From NCBI GenBank assembly GCA_013365325.1, contig JABVXV010000084.1, positions 1 to 64,000 on the forward strand: 64,000 nucleotides of DNA, given 5' to 3'. How positions within the stretch are numbered: the first letter of the stretch is position 1; every line of letters begins with the position of its first letter. Shown piece after piece: positions 28,561-40,700 of the stretch. Source of the stretch: Dipetalonema caudispina (Eukaryota > Nematoda > Chromadorea > Rhabditida > Onchocercidae). Position numbers and translations under genes: made by a program. The notes beneath the pieces are model-generated. The model was not told where the DNA came from, searched no databases, and saw only the letters and a list, made by a program, of their open reading frames with translations.

Positions 28561-29695
28561 TATATATAAATACATGAAGGAATTTGCAAACAGACAGACA
28601 CCACCACACCATCGGACAACATATGGTTTGGTTGTTACAGATTCATCTAAATTCAAATTTTTGACAATTGTCTGCTTTTAATTACCGCTTTTGAATCAAC
28701 ATTTACGATTTTGTTAGTTTGCATGGAATATAAATTTTGAACAAATCAATTGCATTTGAATTTAACAAATTCAATTTAGCACCATCTGGCGAATATTTTA
28801 TTTCAGTAATCTGTTGGTTAATTTTAGAAAATCTTTACAAAAGTCTTCCAACTATTATCATCATCTTACAATTTCATTCATTCCGAAATGTACTGCCTGA
28901 TAAGCTAATCATTTTTGTTATCTTATCTTATTTTGCTCTTCCTTCATAAAACTTGTTCGATTAGCAAACTTATTTTGCTCTTCTCTTCTCCCTCATACTC
29001 TTTTTACAACTCATTTAGTTGTTGTTAAACAATAATTAATCTCGTAATTAATGTTGTCTCTTTAAGGATTTCATAATTGAAATTTAACCCATCATTTTCC
29101 ATGGTTAGTTTCACATTACAATTGGCAATCATTTGAATATTTTAGTGGATTCTAAGATCAGAGGTTAAAACTTATCGATATAAATTTAAGTGAAATCAAA
29201 AATCAAACTGTTTTTTTAAGAAAGAAAAATTTGATTTTTACTTTCAATGTATTTGGAATAATTAGACATTATCTTGTTTTTCAATTTATTAAATCCTTAT
29301 TATAAATCATTAATTAAACCCTTATATATTTCATGTTACAACTGTCATGACTATCATCGTCATATCATCTATCTCTTATCATCATATCATCATTATTACC
29401 TGTCATTTATTGTTGTAGTATTAGTAAAAGACCATTCGTTGATTTACGAATGATTTAATTCTAAATCCTTTTCAGTAGCAAAAATTTCATATAAAATATA
29501 TTTAATCAAATTTTGATTAATAATTTAATAGCTTTTTCTTGCATAATTTCTTACGTGTTACATGAGATATATGAGGATTTGAGAAATTTTTGATCACAAA
29601 AATTTTTTTACATAATCTTTTACAGATAGCAATGCCTCTTTTTATCAATATCATTATCATCGTTTGCTAATATGATCATTATTACCACTATCATA

Positions 29696-29697
<2 letters not shown>

Positions 29698-29728
<31 letters not shown>

Positions 29729-29765
29729 GCTATTACTATTACTAATATTATTATTATCATCATCA
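29698..29765. repeat. (TTA)n / (TCA)n trinucleotide repeat
   Basis: About nine consecutive TTA-type triplets, then interrupted ACTATTATTAT and TCATCATCA triplets. Confidence 0.85.
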
Positions 29766-29981
29766 TGTTGTCAATTTAATCATAGTTATAATTTGTTCAT
29801 ATCATTATCGTCTCAAATTTCAGAAAATAGTTGTTTAAATGATACAGTGAACGGACAAATCTTATCTTACGTATTCCCACTCTTTCCATCTTTCTCTCAC
29901 CTTCTCTTCCTCTAATCTAATCGACTTTGTAGCAAAGCAAGCAAGCATTCAATGAACAAAATATTCTTACATTTTTATTCT

Positions 29982-30129
29982 CTTCATTTTCACATCCGTT
30001 CCCATTAGCATTAATAAAACGGAACGAAACGGAATGAGACGGAACGGAATTAGCAACTTCTTTTCACATCCGTTCTTGTCTGCATCGATAAGACGGAGCG
30101 GAATGAAATGGAACGGAATGGAATGGAAA
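29982..30129. repeat. Two tandem 74-bp units with GGAAC/GGAAT pentamers
   Basis: CACATCCGTTC occurs at 29991 and 30065, exactly 74 bp apart. Each copy is followed by a RATAARACGGARCG segment and a string of GGAAT/GGAAC/GAAAC-type pentamers. The second copy ends in GGAACGGAATGGAATGGAAA. Confidence 0.75.
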
Positions 30130-30189
30130 TGTTTCCATGTCTTTGGCAATTTCTTTTTGCTAAACATCTCGTTCAGTGATACTGTTTTC

Positions 30190-30409
30190 TTTTTACTTTC
30201 TTGCTTACTTACGCATCCATCAATAGATGAAAAGCGTTTTGTCACGTTTTTACTTCCTTCCTTACTTACGCATCCATCAATAGATGAAAAGCGTTTTGTC
30301 ACGTTTTTACTTCCTTCTTTATTTACGCATCCATCAATAGATGAAAAGCGTTTTGTCACGTTTTTACTTCCTTCCTTACTTATGCATCCATCTAACAGTC
30401 ACGTTTCAG
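30190..30409. repeat. 57-bp minisatellite, three near-identical copies plus partial ends
   Basis: Units start at 30211, 30268 and 30325, each opening with ACGCATCCATCAATAGATGA. A partial unit starts at 30382, and there is a partial copy of the unit's end just before 30211. The three complete copies differ only at a few bases near their ends, which points to recent expansion. Because 57 is a multiple of three, frames on both strands stay open across the array (30034-30432 plus, 29967-30359 minus). That alone does not make them genes. Confidence 0.95.
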
Positions 30410-33400
30410 TCCTTCATAACATATATATATAGTGTTAACAATTGAAACATCATTCAAAAAGTAACAATCATATAAATGAGATAATTGGATTATTCAGCAG
30501 TAAGATCAAAAATGTCATCAATATTATCTGATCGATTTGTTCAATATGATATAATGTCAATCATTAACTTCTTCAATCATTTACGAATATGTAAAACTAT
30601 GATATACCGTACTTTTACCATAACTTTTTATTTTTCCTACCGTACCTTAAAATTGTCGTCGTATGTACATAGTTCTGATGGAATGATGTAAAAAAAAAAA
30701 AAAAAAAGTATTTTCTTTAAAAATATGTTGTTTGTTTACTTATCCAATATATCATATAGTTCCATTTTTTAAATGTTTTTAGTTGTAAAATTTATTTGTT
30801 GGAATTTTTTTTCTTTTTTTTTTTGTTTGTTGGTAAATTACTTTTCCAAATTTTTTATTAGAAAATTTGAGCACATTTACATTAACACATTTTCATAGTT
30901 TAAAGCATATTTAACCTTACTTAACAATCTTAATGAAATGCAATAGTAGCAGAAAGCAGCTTAGGTATCAATACGACATCAATTGGCTACCAAACGATTT
31001 ATCGGTTAGGCCTTTCCAGCTTAGGCTTTTTAGCAAAAGTATAACTTTTTCAATAATGGTATGTGTAACGAGATTTATGACCCAAATAAAAGCTCGATCT
31101 TCCCTGTTTATAAATTACATCGCTAGCCTAGCCGTCATCTATTCTAGTGTCGAAAAAGCACTCTTTCTCAAATATGAATTGAATATTCACAATGAAAATA
31201 TCATAAAGAAAGGAATTTTTATAACTAAAAATGCTACCAAATGCGAAATTTGCAACATTTCCAACCAAATTAAACGTATTTTTTATCGTGTACGATTAGT
31301 TTTTTGTGAAAGATGAAAATGGAAAAATCGCCATTTGAAAATAATAAATAGGTTTTGCAAAATAATATTTGATATATTTTCGATTATCTTTAATTGGAAT
31401 GATTAAAGCTAACAAAAGAGAATCTTTCAAACATTCACTATTCGATCCATAGAATTTAAGATCATTTTTGATTTGTTCAATTGAACAATTATATCTGTAT
31501 CAGATTGTAATTGATTAAAAAAAAAAAAAAAAAGGAAACTAGTATTAGTTAATAAAAAGGGAAAAGGTTGAACAAAAGTCAGTAAGGATAGGATAGGAGA
31601 AGATGAAAAGTTGAGTGTCACATGAACATGTCCTCCAAAATCTTCTCTCATTCTCTTGGAACATCTGCTCATTTCTCTCATCTCATAATAGAGGATATCT
31701 TCAAGCAGTCCTCCTAGTAGTAGTAGTAGTAGTTCGTATCTATCTGACGACGAGTAGTTGATGATGATAACGTTCACCAGCTGCTACACCAAATACCGCA
31801 ATTCAGTCTTTTCAAATCATTTCATTCCTATCAATCTCCATTCATTCATTATTTATTTTATTTCAACAAATTTTTACTACAGGAATTTCACTTCTTTTTT
31901 TTTTTTTGTCTTGTTAAAATTATTTTTCAGTACTAAAATATTTTCCCATCTTTTTCTTTTTTTTTTTTTTTTTAAAAAATTCATAGCATAATTTATTGCC
32001 TAAAATTGAATTCCGTGTGCTGCTAAGCAACTGAGCGCACGCTGATATTTGACGACCAAAAAGACCTAACATTTATTTTAAAAACTAACCAACTCAACCA
32101 AACTGTTTGCTTATTTTTATTGGAACATTTGCTTGCTCATCTTTAGGCTATTTTCATTCATCTAAGCTTTCTTTTTTATTCAAAAAAAAAAAAAAAAGAA
32201 TGAATTTCTTGATTATTAATTTTACTGATTTTTCTTTTTTCAACATACAATAAATTTAGTTTTAGTAATCAATTCTTTACTTTCAAATTGCACGATATTT
32301 GTAATCTTTGATAGATTTTTAATTTGATGATTGAAAAATTTTTCATTATTCGTAGACTTGAATATCGATATATCACTCAAATCACGGGTAGAATTAGACA
32401 GTTGAACTTTAAAGATTTTTCAGTTTAGTGCTTATAAAACTTGTTTATGTCAAAATTTCATGTATCACTTCATTATCTTCCTGAAATATCGTTTAATAGG
32501 TAATATTATACTTCACACCAAACAAATAAAACGATAGAAAAAAAAAAAAAAACAAATAAAAGAGTAATGGTGAAAAAAAAATTCTATTCGACGAAATGAT
32601 TTCCCTTTTTTTTTCCCGGAAAATTTGATCAATGAGTTCAAAAATTTCCTTTCCATTTTTGCCACTAAATTTTAACTTTCCATTTCGAAATAGTTTTAAT
32701 TAACAATTTGTTAAGTAAATTTTGCGGTCACATTGTTTTGTTTTTCATACTGAAATTTTCAATTTTTAATTTGTCACAAAGTTGATATCATTCAGATGGA
32801 AATGATAACAATTGTCCATGAATGAAATTGAATAAGTTAGCCAAGTAAAATATTAGCCATGATTAGGGGTAACTCGAACAATGAATAATCTAGGCTAGAA
32901 GTTTAAGAAATAGTTACATCATGCTAATAGTATCCCAAGATATATTCCGGAATTGTTATGTACTTTAGCCATTCGCATATCTTTTGTACGATACGGAAAA
33001 TTGCATTTTGCACAAATGAACGCAAATCTATGCATGTTAGGAAATTATTTCACAATTATATGCATAAAAAGGGAAAGTATAGAGAAGAAAGGTCGAGAAA
33101 TAGAATCTTTCTATACTTCGAAGAGATTTCTGTCAACTTTTTTTTTTTTTTTTTTTTTTTTTGCACAACAAATTTTGTGAAGGACGGATGGAGGAAAGAT
33201 TGGTAAGGAAGCAGGTGGCAGTTACCGTAGTTGCTACTTAGCGGAGTTAGACTTATAATCTTGTCTAAAGTAGAAAGATGGAAATATAGAGGGAGAGAGA
33301 GAGAGGAGGGAGGAAGAAGGAGAGAGAGAGAGAGAGAGAGAGAAGGATGAAATGGAATAGCCAAGTCTAACAACGATACAATGGAAAAGTTGACAAGTGA

Positions 33401-33686
33401 GAGAATGGGAAAGCTTGTAAGCCTAAAGGTCAAGAAAGTGAAGACAAGAGGGAGTTGCAAATGAAAATTAGTTGTTATAATCTAAAGGTCAGAAAATTAG
33501 GATAAAAGAGGGGCGATATATGAGATATGTCCTAATCATGTCCCAAACGGTTTCCTTTGAAAGGAAGTTTAAAAGAGGAGAATGGAGAGGTTAACCACCT
33601 ATCAATTCGGGTATTCCTACCAACTCATAAGATATCCGAGAGGAAGGGAAGAGAAGTAAGGGTGGAGAAAAAGCTTTGTTACATGG

Positions 33687-33728
33687 TAAGTAGTAGTAGT
33701 AGTAGGTAGTAGGTAGTAGTAGTAGTAG
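33687..33728. repeat. (TAG)n / GGTAG trinucleotide repeat
   Basis: Runs of TAG triplets with interspersed GTAGGTAG. Shorter TAG runs occur at about 27594-27614 and 31717-31735. Confidence 0.85.
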
Positions 33729-33877
33729 AAAGGATAAAATGTAAGCATCCAAATGCTTGCTTCTTTTCTGCTTTTCTTTCTCTTTTATCATCATCGCTTT
33801 AAATGGAAGAAAAGGAAGAGATACTTCACAATTCCAACTTCTTCCTATATTATCGTTTCCTCCGGACAAACAAATAC

Positions 33878-33880
33878 AAG

Positions 33881-33912
<32 letters not shown>

Positions 33913-33926
33913 GACAGATAGACAGA
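33878..33926. repeat. (CA)n followed by (GACA)n
   Basis: A compound microsatellite: a CACACACA run, then CAGACAGACAGATAGACAGACA. Confidence 0.9.
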
Positions 33927-34025
33927 CATACTTTATGGACCATCTGCGGGGGTAGTAACATTTTCTATCCAACTACCCTCCCATATTCTTCCTCATCATT
34001 ATTATTTTCATGTGATCCGCGCAAC

Positions 34026-34075
34026 TGTTACTACTACTACCACTACCGCCACTACTACTACTGCTACCACTACTG

Positions 34076-34109
<34 letters not shown>

Positions 34110-34130
34110 CGCTATTACTGCTACTACTGA
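34026..34130. repeat. (CTA)n trinucleotide repeat
   Basis: About 90 bp of CTA-type triplets with CCG, CTG and CCA variants. It reads as poly-Tyr-rich on one strand and poly-Ser-rich on the other; both are artefacts of the repeat. Confidence 0.9.
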
Positions 34131-34439
34131 CAGGCTTTGTTTGAAAGATAGCCTCGAAAACTGAAAAGCTTTCGAATTGGTGGTAACACAGTAGCATAGC
34201 AGACAATTTTCATTGTGTTTACTTCCGTTTTATTACGATACAATTCCCATCTTGTATTCTCATTAATCCGGAAGAAGATCGATTTCAATATCCTTATCCT
34301 ATCATATCATTTTATTCTCTACTCTATTCTTGATAATCTTATTATTAAATGTACTGTACAATAATGTTCATCTATGAATATCACATTACTGTAGAATTAA
34401 TTCATTTTAAATATATTATGTATTTTAAAAATATACAGC

Positions 34440-34690
34440 AATAATAATAAATTCACAATGGATATTACCATTATGATTTACATTAAGATATACATCAATA
34501 ATTTGCAATATCTACAATGAGGTACTAGAATATCAGTGTATAATTCACGTTAAATTACGCATTATACACGTTAAAATTGTACGTTAATAATAGTTCGCAA
34601 TGGATATCATTGTACGATACACGTTAAATTACGCTTTATACATGTTAGCATTTACGTTAATAATTCACAACATAGGAAAAGATTCTGATA
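34440..34690. repeat. Diverged tandem repeat, unit about 74 bp, directly before the MYT1-type gene
   Basis: ACGTTAAATTACGC followed by a TTATACAYGTTA segment occurs at 34547 and 34621, 74 bp apart. Both are followed by ACGTTAATAAT. An older copy with AATTCACAATGGATAT lies near 34451, matching CGCAATGGATAT near 34596. The array stops about 30 bp before the first coding ATG of the transcription-factor gene, so it lies in its promoter or outron. Confidence 0.7.
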
Positions 34691-34719
34691 TTATGATAAC
34701 ATATTGGATATCTTCAGGA

Positions 34720-37700
34720 ATGACAGCAACGCCACATTTCCTGTTTGCAGCAATGACAAAATTACATCATGCTGCAACTGCAACAGCAACAGCAACTACA
34801 ACTGCAACAAATTTGCATCAAAATTCAACATCAGTTTCACCAAAAGAAGTATCAATATCACCACCGGTACATGATCGTGATTCGGGTTTATGTGTTGAAC
34901 AATCGGTTGCAGAATTGGAAACAACTTCATTAACATGTACATCATCATCTTCACCGGGACATGATGATTCAGTACCAATTGAGATATTGTCACCAAATTG
35001 TCGTATGATAACAAATGATTGTTTTAGTAATAGTAATAGTCATATTGGTGGTACCAATAATGCTTATATTAACAGTGTGAAACGACGAAGGAAACCAGAT
35101 GGTAATTTTTTTTTTCTTTCTTTCTTTTTTTTCATTTTCATTTTTAAAATGTACAAGAATTTATAAATTAATTTGTAAATAATTTTCATGCATTATATTT
35201 GATTTCATTTTTCATTGAAAATTTCTAGAAATTACATTAGGGAAAAAGAAGAAAATGTTTTTGGAAAAAACAAAAAAATTCTAGCATGATTTTTTAATGT
35301 ATTCATTTACTCATTTTTTTTTTTCCTTTCTTCTTCCTTTCCTTTTCACTTTTTTTTTTTATTTAAATTCATTTAATTCATCTCTCTCTTTCTCTCTCCC
35401 TCTCTCTCTCTCTCTGTTGCTCTCCGAAAAAATTATCCAGAATACCATTGGTAAATTTATGTCAAATATTCAAGTAATATATGTTTTATTGTTTAACTCT
35501 TGAAATTTATCGATATATTGAGTGCTGTAATAGTTATCCTTGCAAGTTAAATGTAAGTAAGCTGTATAGAAATAAATAAGCCAAGTTGACAGGAGCTTAT
35601 TTAGAGCTTAAGCCTATCAGGATGTTGCTAAATTTATTTCATGCAACTAGTAACATATATATTTATTAAATGGTGCATGATTTATGTCTTTATTGACAAT
35701 CAATCCATAAATGAATTCACAGATCGAAATGTAACTTCTTGGACATAATGATGATGATAATGTTAATGTTTTGCAAATTTCAAGATAATATTTTTTTAGA
35801 AATTCATTTAATCTAAGATGAGTTTAGTTTAAATGATGTCCAAAAATTCCTTCATTTCATTGCATTTTTGTCAAATTTTTTGAAAGCTAATATTTCATAT
35901 TTGAGGAAAGAAATAAGTGCTATAAATATGTTTGCAGTAATATCTTCATTATCCAATTAAGCTTGACAATTGCGCATTTTTGTTTATTATTACTTGTCTT
36001 ACATTATCTATGTTATTCCCATTCTTCATTCTATCCCAATATTTCTCAAACGATGTAAATTAATTGAGGAAAAGGAATAGCAATATTAGCAGATATTGAA
36101 GACAGGTGTTATAAATAAGTATGACCCTTGTCGGATTTATTCATCTCGAACATTCTCTGACAATTGACCTTCTCTATGATTCATTTACCTTATTTAACCA
36201 AACCCTGATTGAACTTATAGTATAACAAGATTTCGATGAACTACAATGATTCATGATGGCAAGGAAAAAGTCTATGCTTATAGAAAGAAAGAAGGAGAGA
36301 GAGAAAGAGAGGGAGAGAGAGAGAGATATGAATATTTTTATAATTTATCTTAAATTATATCATCCTTGTTTCCATTCTCATTATATTTCATTTTATGTTT
36401 CTCCTTATCTTTTTTTTTTTTCTCTCATCCGTTTTTTGTATGTATTTAAATTTGAGATGTCTTCATTTTTCTGAAAGAGCAAACCAATAGTTGGCACTAA
36501 TGTCGTTTAACTATTTATCTCTTTCAATGTTAAGTGATACATTATCACTTCATCAATCAGATAAGAATGTAGGATTTAAATAGTAATGATATGGAGATGA
36601 TATGATAACATTGCAAAAGATTGCTTTCACTTGAATTTTCCTATCTTTTTTCTTTTTAACAATACCTAATTAAAGCTTTAATAAGAAAAAAGCATTGAAA
36701 GAATGGAATTATCTGATAGAAATTTTTGTAACAATATAATAATGAAAGCATTTATTCCCCAATATTTTTCATCTATCCAATAGTTGAATAGATTTTGATT
36801 TTCTTCCAGATGTTAGGAAATGTTGCAGTAGCTCTACCATAATTGTATATATCCATCATACAGTAGTTAGTAATTACTTTTAACTCATGATTATTTGATA
36901 GATTGGTAGTAGTTATCGTTAGATGATATATAATAGGTACCTTAAAGAAAGAAGAAATGATGAAAGGATAATATTGATAGTTTTACAGATATTTTGACTG
37001 TAACATGACAAACTATTCATTCTTTCCCAATTCACCATCATTCATTTTATTAGACTTTTTAATGATGCTTATTTTCGATCCTCAAATTTCTCTCTCAGTA
37101 TCAATTATACAGGAATAGATAGTCGGATACATTTATAGATTTTTGTCTATTTAATTTGGGCAATATATTTATTTACTTGTACTGAAGATTTAATCATATA
37201 TAGTTTACTGTAAGGATATTTTCAATGCAAATGTTACTAATAGAAATTGTTTTAAAAGCAAAAAGGCAGTAGTTTCAGGATAACAAAAAGAAAACAGAAA
37301 AATTTTTTATTTTTTTTTTTTTTTGTTTTTTAATTTATAAGTAAAAATTAGAATATACAGGGAAGATGAATAAATTTTCAGCAAAAAATATCGTCCATGT
37401 TGTTGAGCAGCTTACGGAAGAGCAAGAAGAAGATTCAGAAGGAAATACATGCAAATTTACCAATGATACTACCGATAATATAATTTGCAAACCTTCAACG
37501 TCCAATTTATCCCTTGGTCAAACTTCAATAGACCGTGTATCACAATTGTCAGGTATTACTTCACTCCAAACTCATCCACCACTTCCATTTAGTGCGGAAT
37601 CGTTAGCAATTCCTGCTCCAAATCATGTCGCAATTGCTACTACCGTAAATTTGAACTGTTCGGAACGTGATAGTACTCCGGAATCACAGACTCCGCAATC

Positions 37701-40700
37701 ACCACTTTCCGTCGATTCTCAATCCTCTCATACACCACGCGGGAAATCTCCCATTGTGCAATTTTCATCGCTTGCTACCAGAGAATTTCGAAGTCCACCG
37801 AAAATTCCGTTTTCATTATCATCGTTTCCCACTGGATTGAAGAATCGGAATGGTACAGTGATTATTTTAATATGCAATTTTTATAGTTCTAAATGCTTAC
37901 TGTGTAAGATATTATAGGATTTTGGTACTTCCTCATAATTCTTTTTAATCACTATTCAGCCAAGTGACATAGTTTGGCTGTTGGATCCATTAATGGATGT
38001 GGCTTACCAAGAAGAGGCTCATGTAGAGCTTTATACTTATTGTGTGAAGGCATGAAGAAAGCATCTTGCATTGGTTGATCGAATGTAGCTTAGATAATTG
38101 AACTTCATATAATGCAATTATTGGATTTGAAATGAATCTTCAAATTTTTTGTGTCTTAATTTTAAATTGAAGCACTTGTCCATTGAATTATTTCAAAATA
38201 TTCGGTAAAAAAATATATCTTTTAGTTTCAAAAGATTTTCTTGTCTAATCTGATGAAATTGATAAATTATTCAGTTTTACACAATTTTTCAAAAAAAAAA
38301 ACCTCCGGGCAATTTTCGATTTTTAAGAAAAGAATGAGCAAACTTTGCTTCTAAGAGATAACTCAAAAATCAATTAGTGCAAAAGTATTGCTGCTAAATT
38401 TAAAGTGCTTTCAGTCTAAATAAACAATTGAGATTGTGATGTTTCATTCAAATTTTTATTCCAAACTTCAAAAATAAATTTTGAACTCGGTTTTACAGAT
38501 TTAACTGTCTGATAAAAGACAATATTTCTCTTTTTTTTTTCTTCCTAGAAAAAAGTATCGTTTGCAGAAGCTGGAAAATTAACTTGTCCAACACCAGGCT
38601 GTGATGGATCAGGCCATCAGACAGGCCTTTACACTCATCACAGAAGTCTTTCTGGTTGCCCTCGACGACCAGATAAATCGACGATACAATGTGAGTCATT
38701 CAATTTGATTTCACAATACTTTTCAAAAGTCATCTTTTCTTGGTTTTGTCTAAAAAAGAGAATCGTTAATTCGGAATAAGAAACTCAATGTGATGATTGA
38801 TTACATGTATGAAATGAGAATTTGAAATTTTTCATTTTTTCTTTCATAATTAAGACAGTGAGAGAGAGAGAGAGAGTGAGAGAGAAGTGCTTCTCAATTT
38901 TTAAATATAAATTTAAGTTATTAAAAAAGAAAAAAAAATCATGAGGTAATAAGAATATCTCATTGATCATTTGTATCATTTTTATATTCCAAATGGATCA
39001 TGAATATTTCTTTGCTATTTTTAATTGTAGCAACAGATTGCTGTTAATGTTGAGTTTGTCTGTCATCATTTTTCCTTTTATCATTTTTTTTTTTTTTTTT
39101 TTTTGATGCGAAATAATTCTATTCCTATTTTATTTAAAAGGATTTTATAACAGTATAGCAACTTTTCATCATTTGTTACTCATGAAGTGCTTTCGTTTTA
39201 TAATCGAAGAGAAAATGAAAAATAATACAGTATAAAGAGATATTACAACATTAAAAAAAGTAGATAGTCCTGAAAAATTTCGAATCACAATTGATAAATT
39301 TCATACTTAAAATTTTGTTTTGAAATTTCAAACATTTGGGCATGTATGTTATAGTCAATTCATTTGTGTCTACTGTGTTAATTTATTGTCAACTAATTAT
39401 CATTTTCTATTATTTAGAGGTTAGTTAGGTGACTATTGACCTAGCATACACAAGATTTTATCGGCAAATATAAAGACAACATACTTCCCCTTGATTATTC
39501 CATGCATGATCAATCGTCATGAGTAGCAGATGGTCGATCGTTCATCAAGATCCTCTTTCCATTCTCAAATATCCTTTGTTAACCATTATTAAGCTGCCTG
39601 ATTTTTTTTTCTTGTCTTTTCAAGTTTGCTGTTAAAATTTGTCATTCCTTAAGAAGTTTCTCATAATTGCCTTTTTTCTACTCTTTTTATGTTAAAGAAA
39701 TCCATATTATCTTAATAATTTTAATGTATATATTTCCTTCTCACGAATTTCTGTCTTTTCTCTTTTTCCATTTCTGCCACTCACAGTTATTAAGATTTCC
39801 TATTTATTCATATTAGCATGACATCTATTCCATCCATATTACCATGTTACAAATTTAATTTTCAAAATAGATGTGTTAATTGTTGTGTAGTTGTTTAAAG
39901 ATTACTTATTTCTGTCTATCTTTTCTACGTTCTCGTTTTATTTCAGATAATATTAGGATGAGAAAATATTTCCTATGAGTGTTTTGCTAAAGATTAAAGT
40001 TCATTTTATCCCAAAAATCCATTTAAATATTAAGTCAATAATTCTTATTAAATTAAAAATTATTTCTAATGAGTGGTAAAAAATATCCTATAGAGAAATT
40101 TGTTGTCCTATTTGAAGCTTCTATTTTTGCAATACCATTGATATTTTACCTTTATATTTGATCATTTCATATGAAATTTCATCAGTTAAGTCAATGGACT
40201 AATTTGTCGGCATATTTTAAAATTACCATCCTAATCTCATACCTATTGTAATGGTATTTTTATTACTTTTTTTTTCTTTTTTTATTTTGCATATATTTTT
40301 TTTTTCTTTAGCTCATTAATTTAAGCCGACAAAAGAAAGAGGGCGAAACCATTACAGGAAATGATCAACCTATTTAGAAAATGAAGCAGGAACTAACTCT
40401 CAGTAGAATATTAGGTAGTATCCGCTATAATGGATACGGTATGGTTTACTTTTATGTTTTATGGGAGACAACAACGAAATGCTCGAGCGATGATGATTAT
40501 TATCCAATTGATGTTTCGTTGATTATAGTGTGCAAAAAGTGGTTGACGCTGATCGGCCTTGATCACGACATGCCGCCTTTTGTTCCTTCCGTTACTTACC
40601 CTTTGTCTCCTCAAATTTGTACTTTCCATATGTCTTAATTTGAACTAATTTATTACCTCTCTCTCTCTCTTTTTCTTGCCCTCATTCTCTCTTTCTGTTT

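Larger units (their letters stand above)
19454..34719. other. 15-kb gene desert upstream of the MYT1-type gene
   Basis: No coding region is supportable in any frame. The interval holds dense poly-A/poly-T runs (for example 20404-20431, 22385-22402, 23454-23505), (CT)n near 21549-21572 and 25830-25868, diverged tandem repeats at 22680-23060, a GT minisatellite at 27363-27419, (CA)n at 28491-28532, (TTA)n at 29698-29730, minisatellites at 29982-30400, (TAG)n tracts near 27594-27614, 31717-31735 and 33687-33728, and (TAC)n at 34026-34111. The open frames here (such as 30933-31316 and 33753-34130) are low-complexity or unrecognisable. Since the gene to the right is a developmental regulator, part of the interval may be its control region. 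Confidence 0.5.

Noticed and set aside
30933..31316. 127-codon plus-strand frame with a CEIC pair
   Set aside because: No splice sites, start context or recognised family; a single CxxC is not evidence of a domain.
33753..34206. Poly-Tyr and poly-Ser proteins on opposite strands
   Set aside because: Artefacts of the CTA trinucleotide repeat.
34600..34719. Upstream in-frame extension of the MYT1-type first exon with a membrane-like segment
   Set aside because: It lies inside the 74-bp repeat, and a TCTTCAG acceptor just before the ATG at 34720 gives a better start.
40381..40638. Extra exon in the intron between the two fingers
   Set aside because: No finger cysteines, and the flanking exons already join in matching phase.
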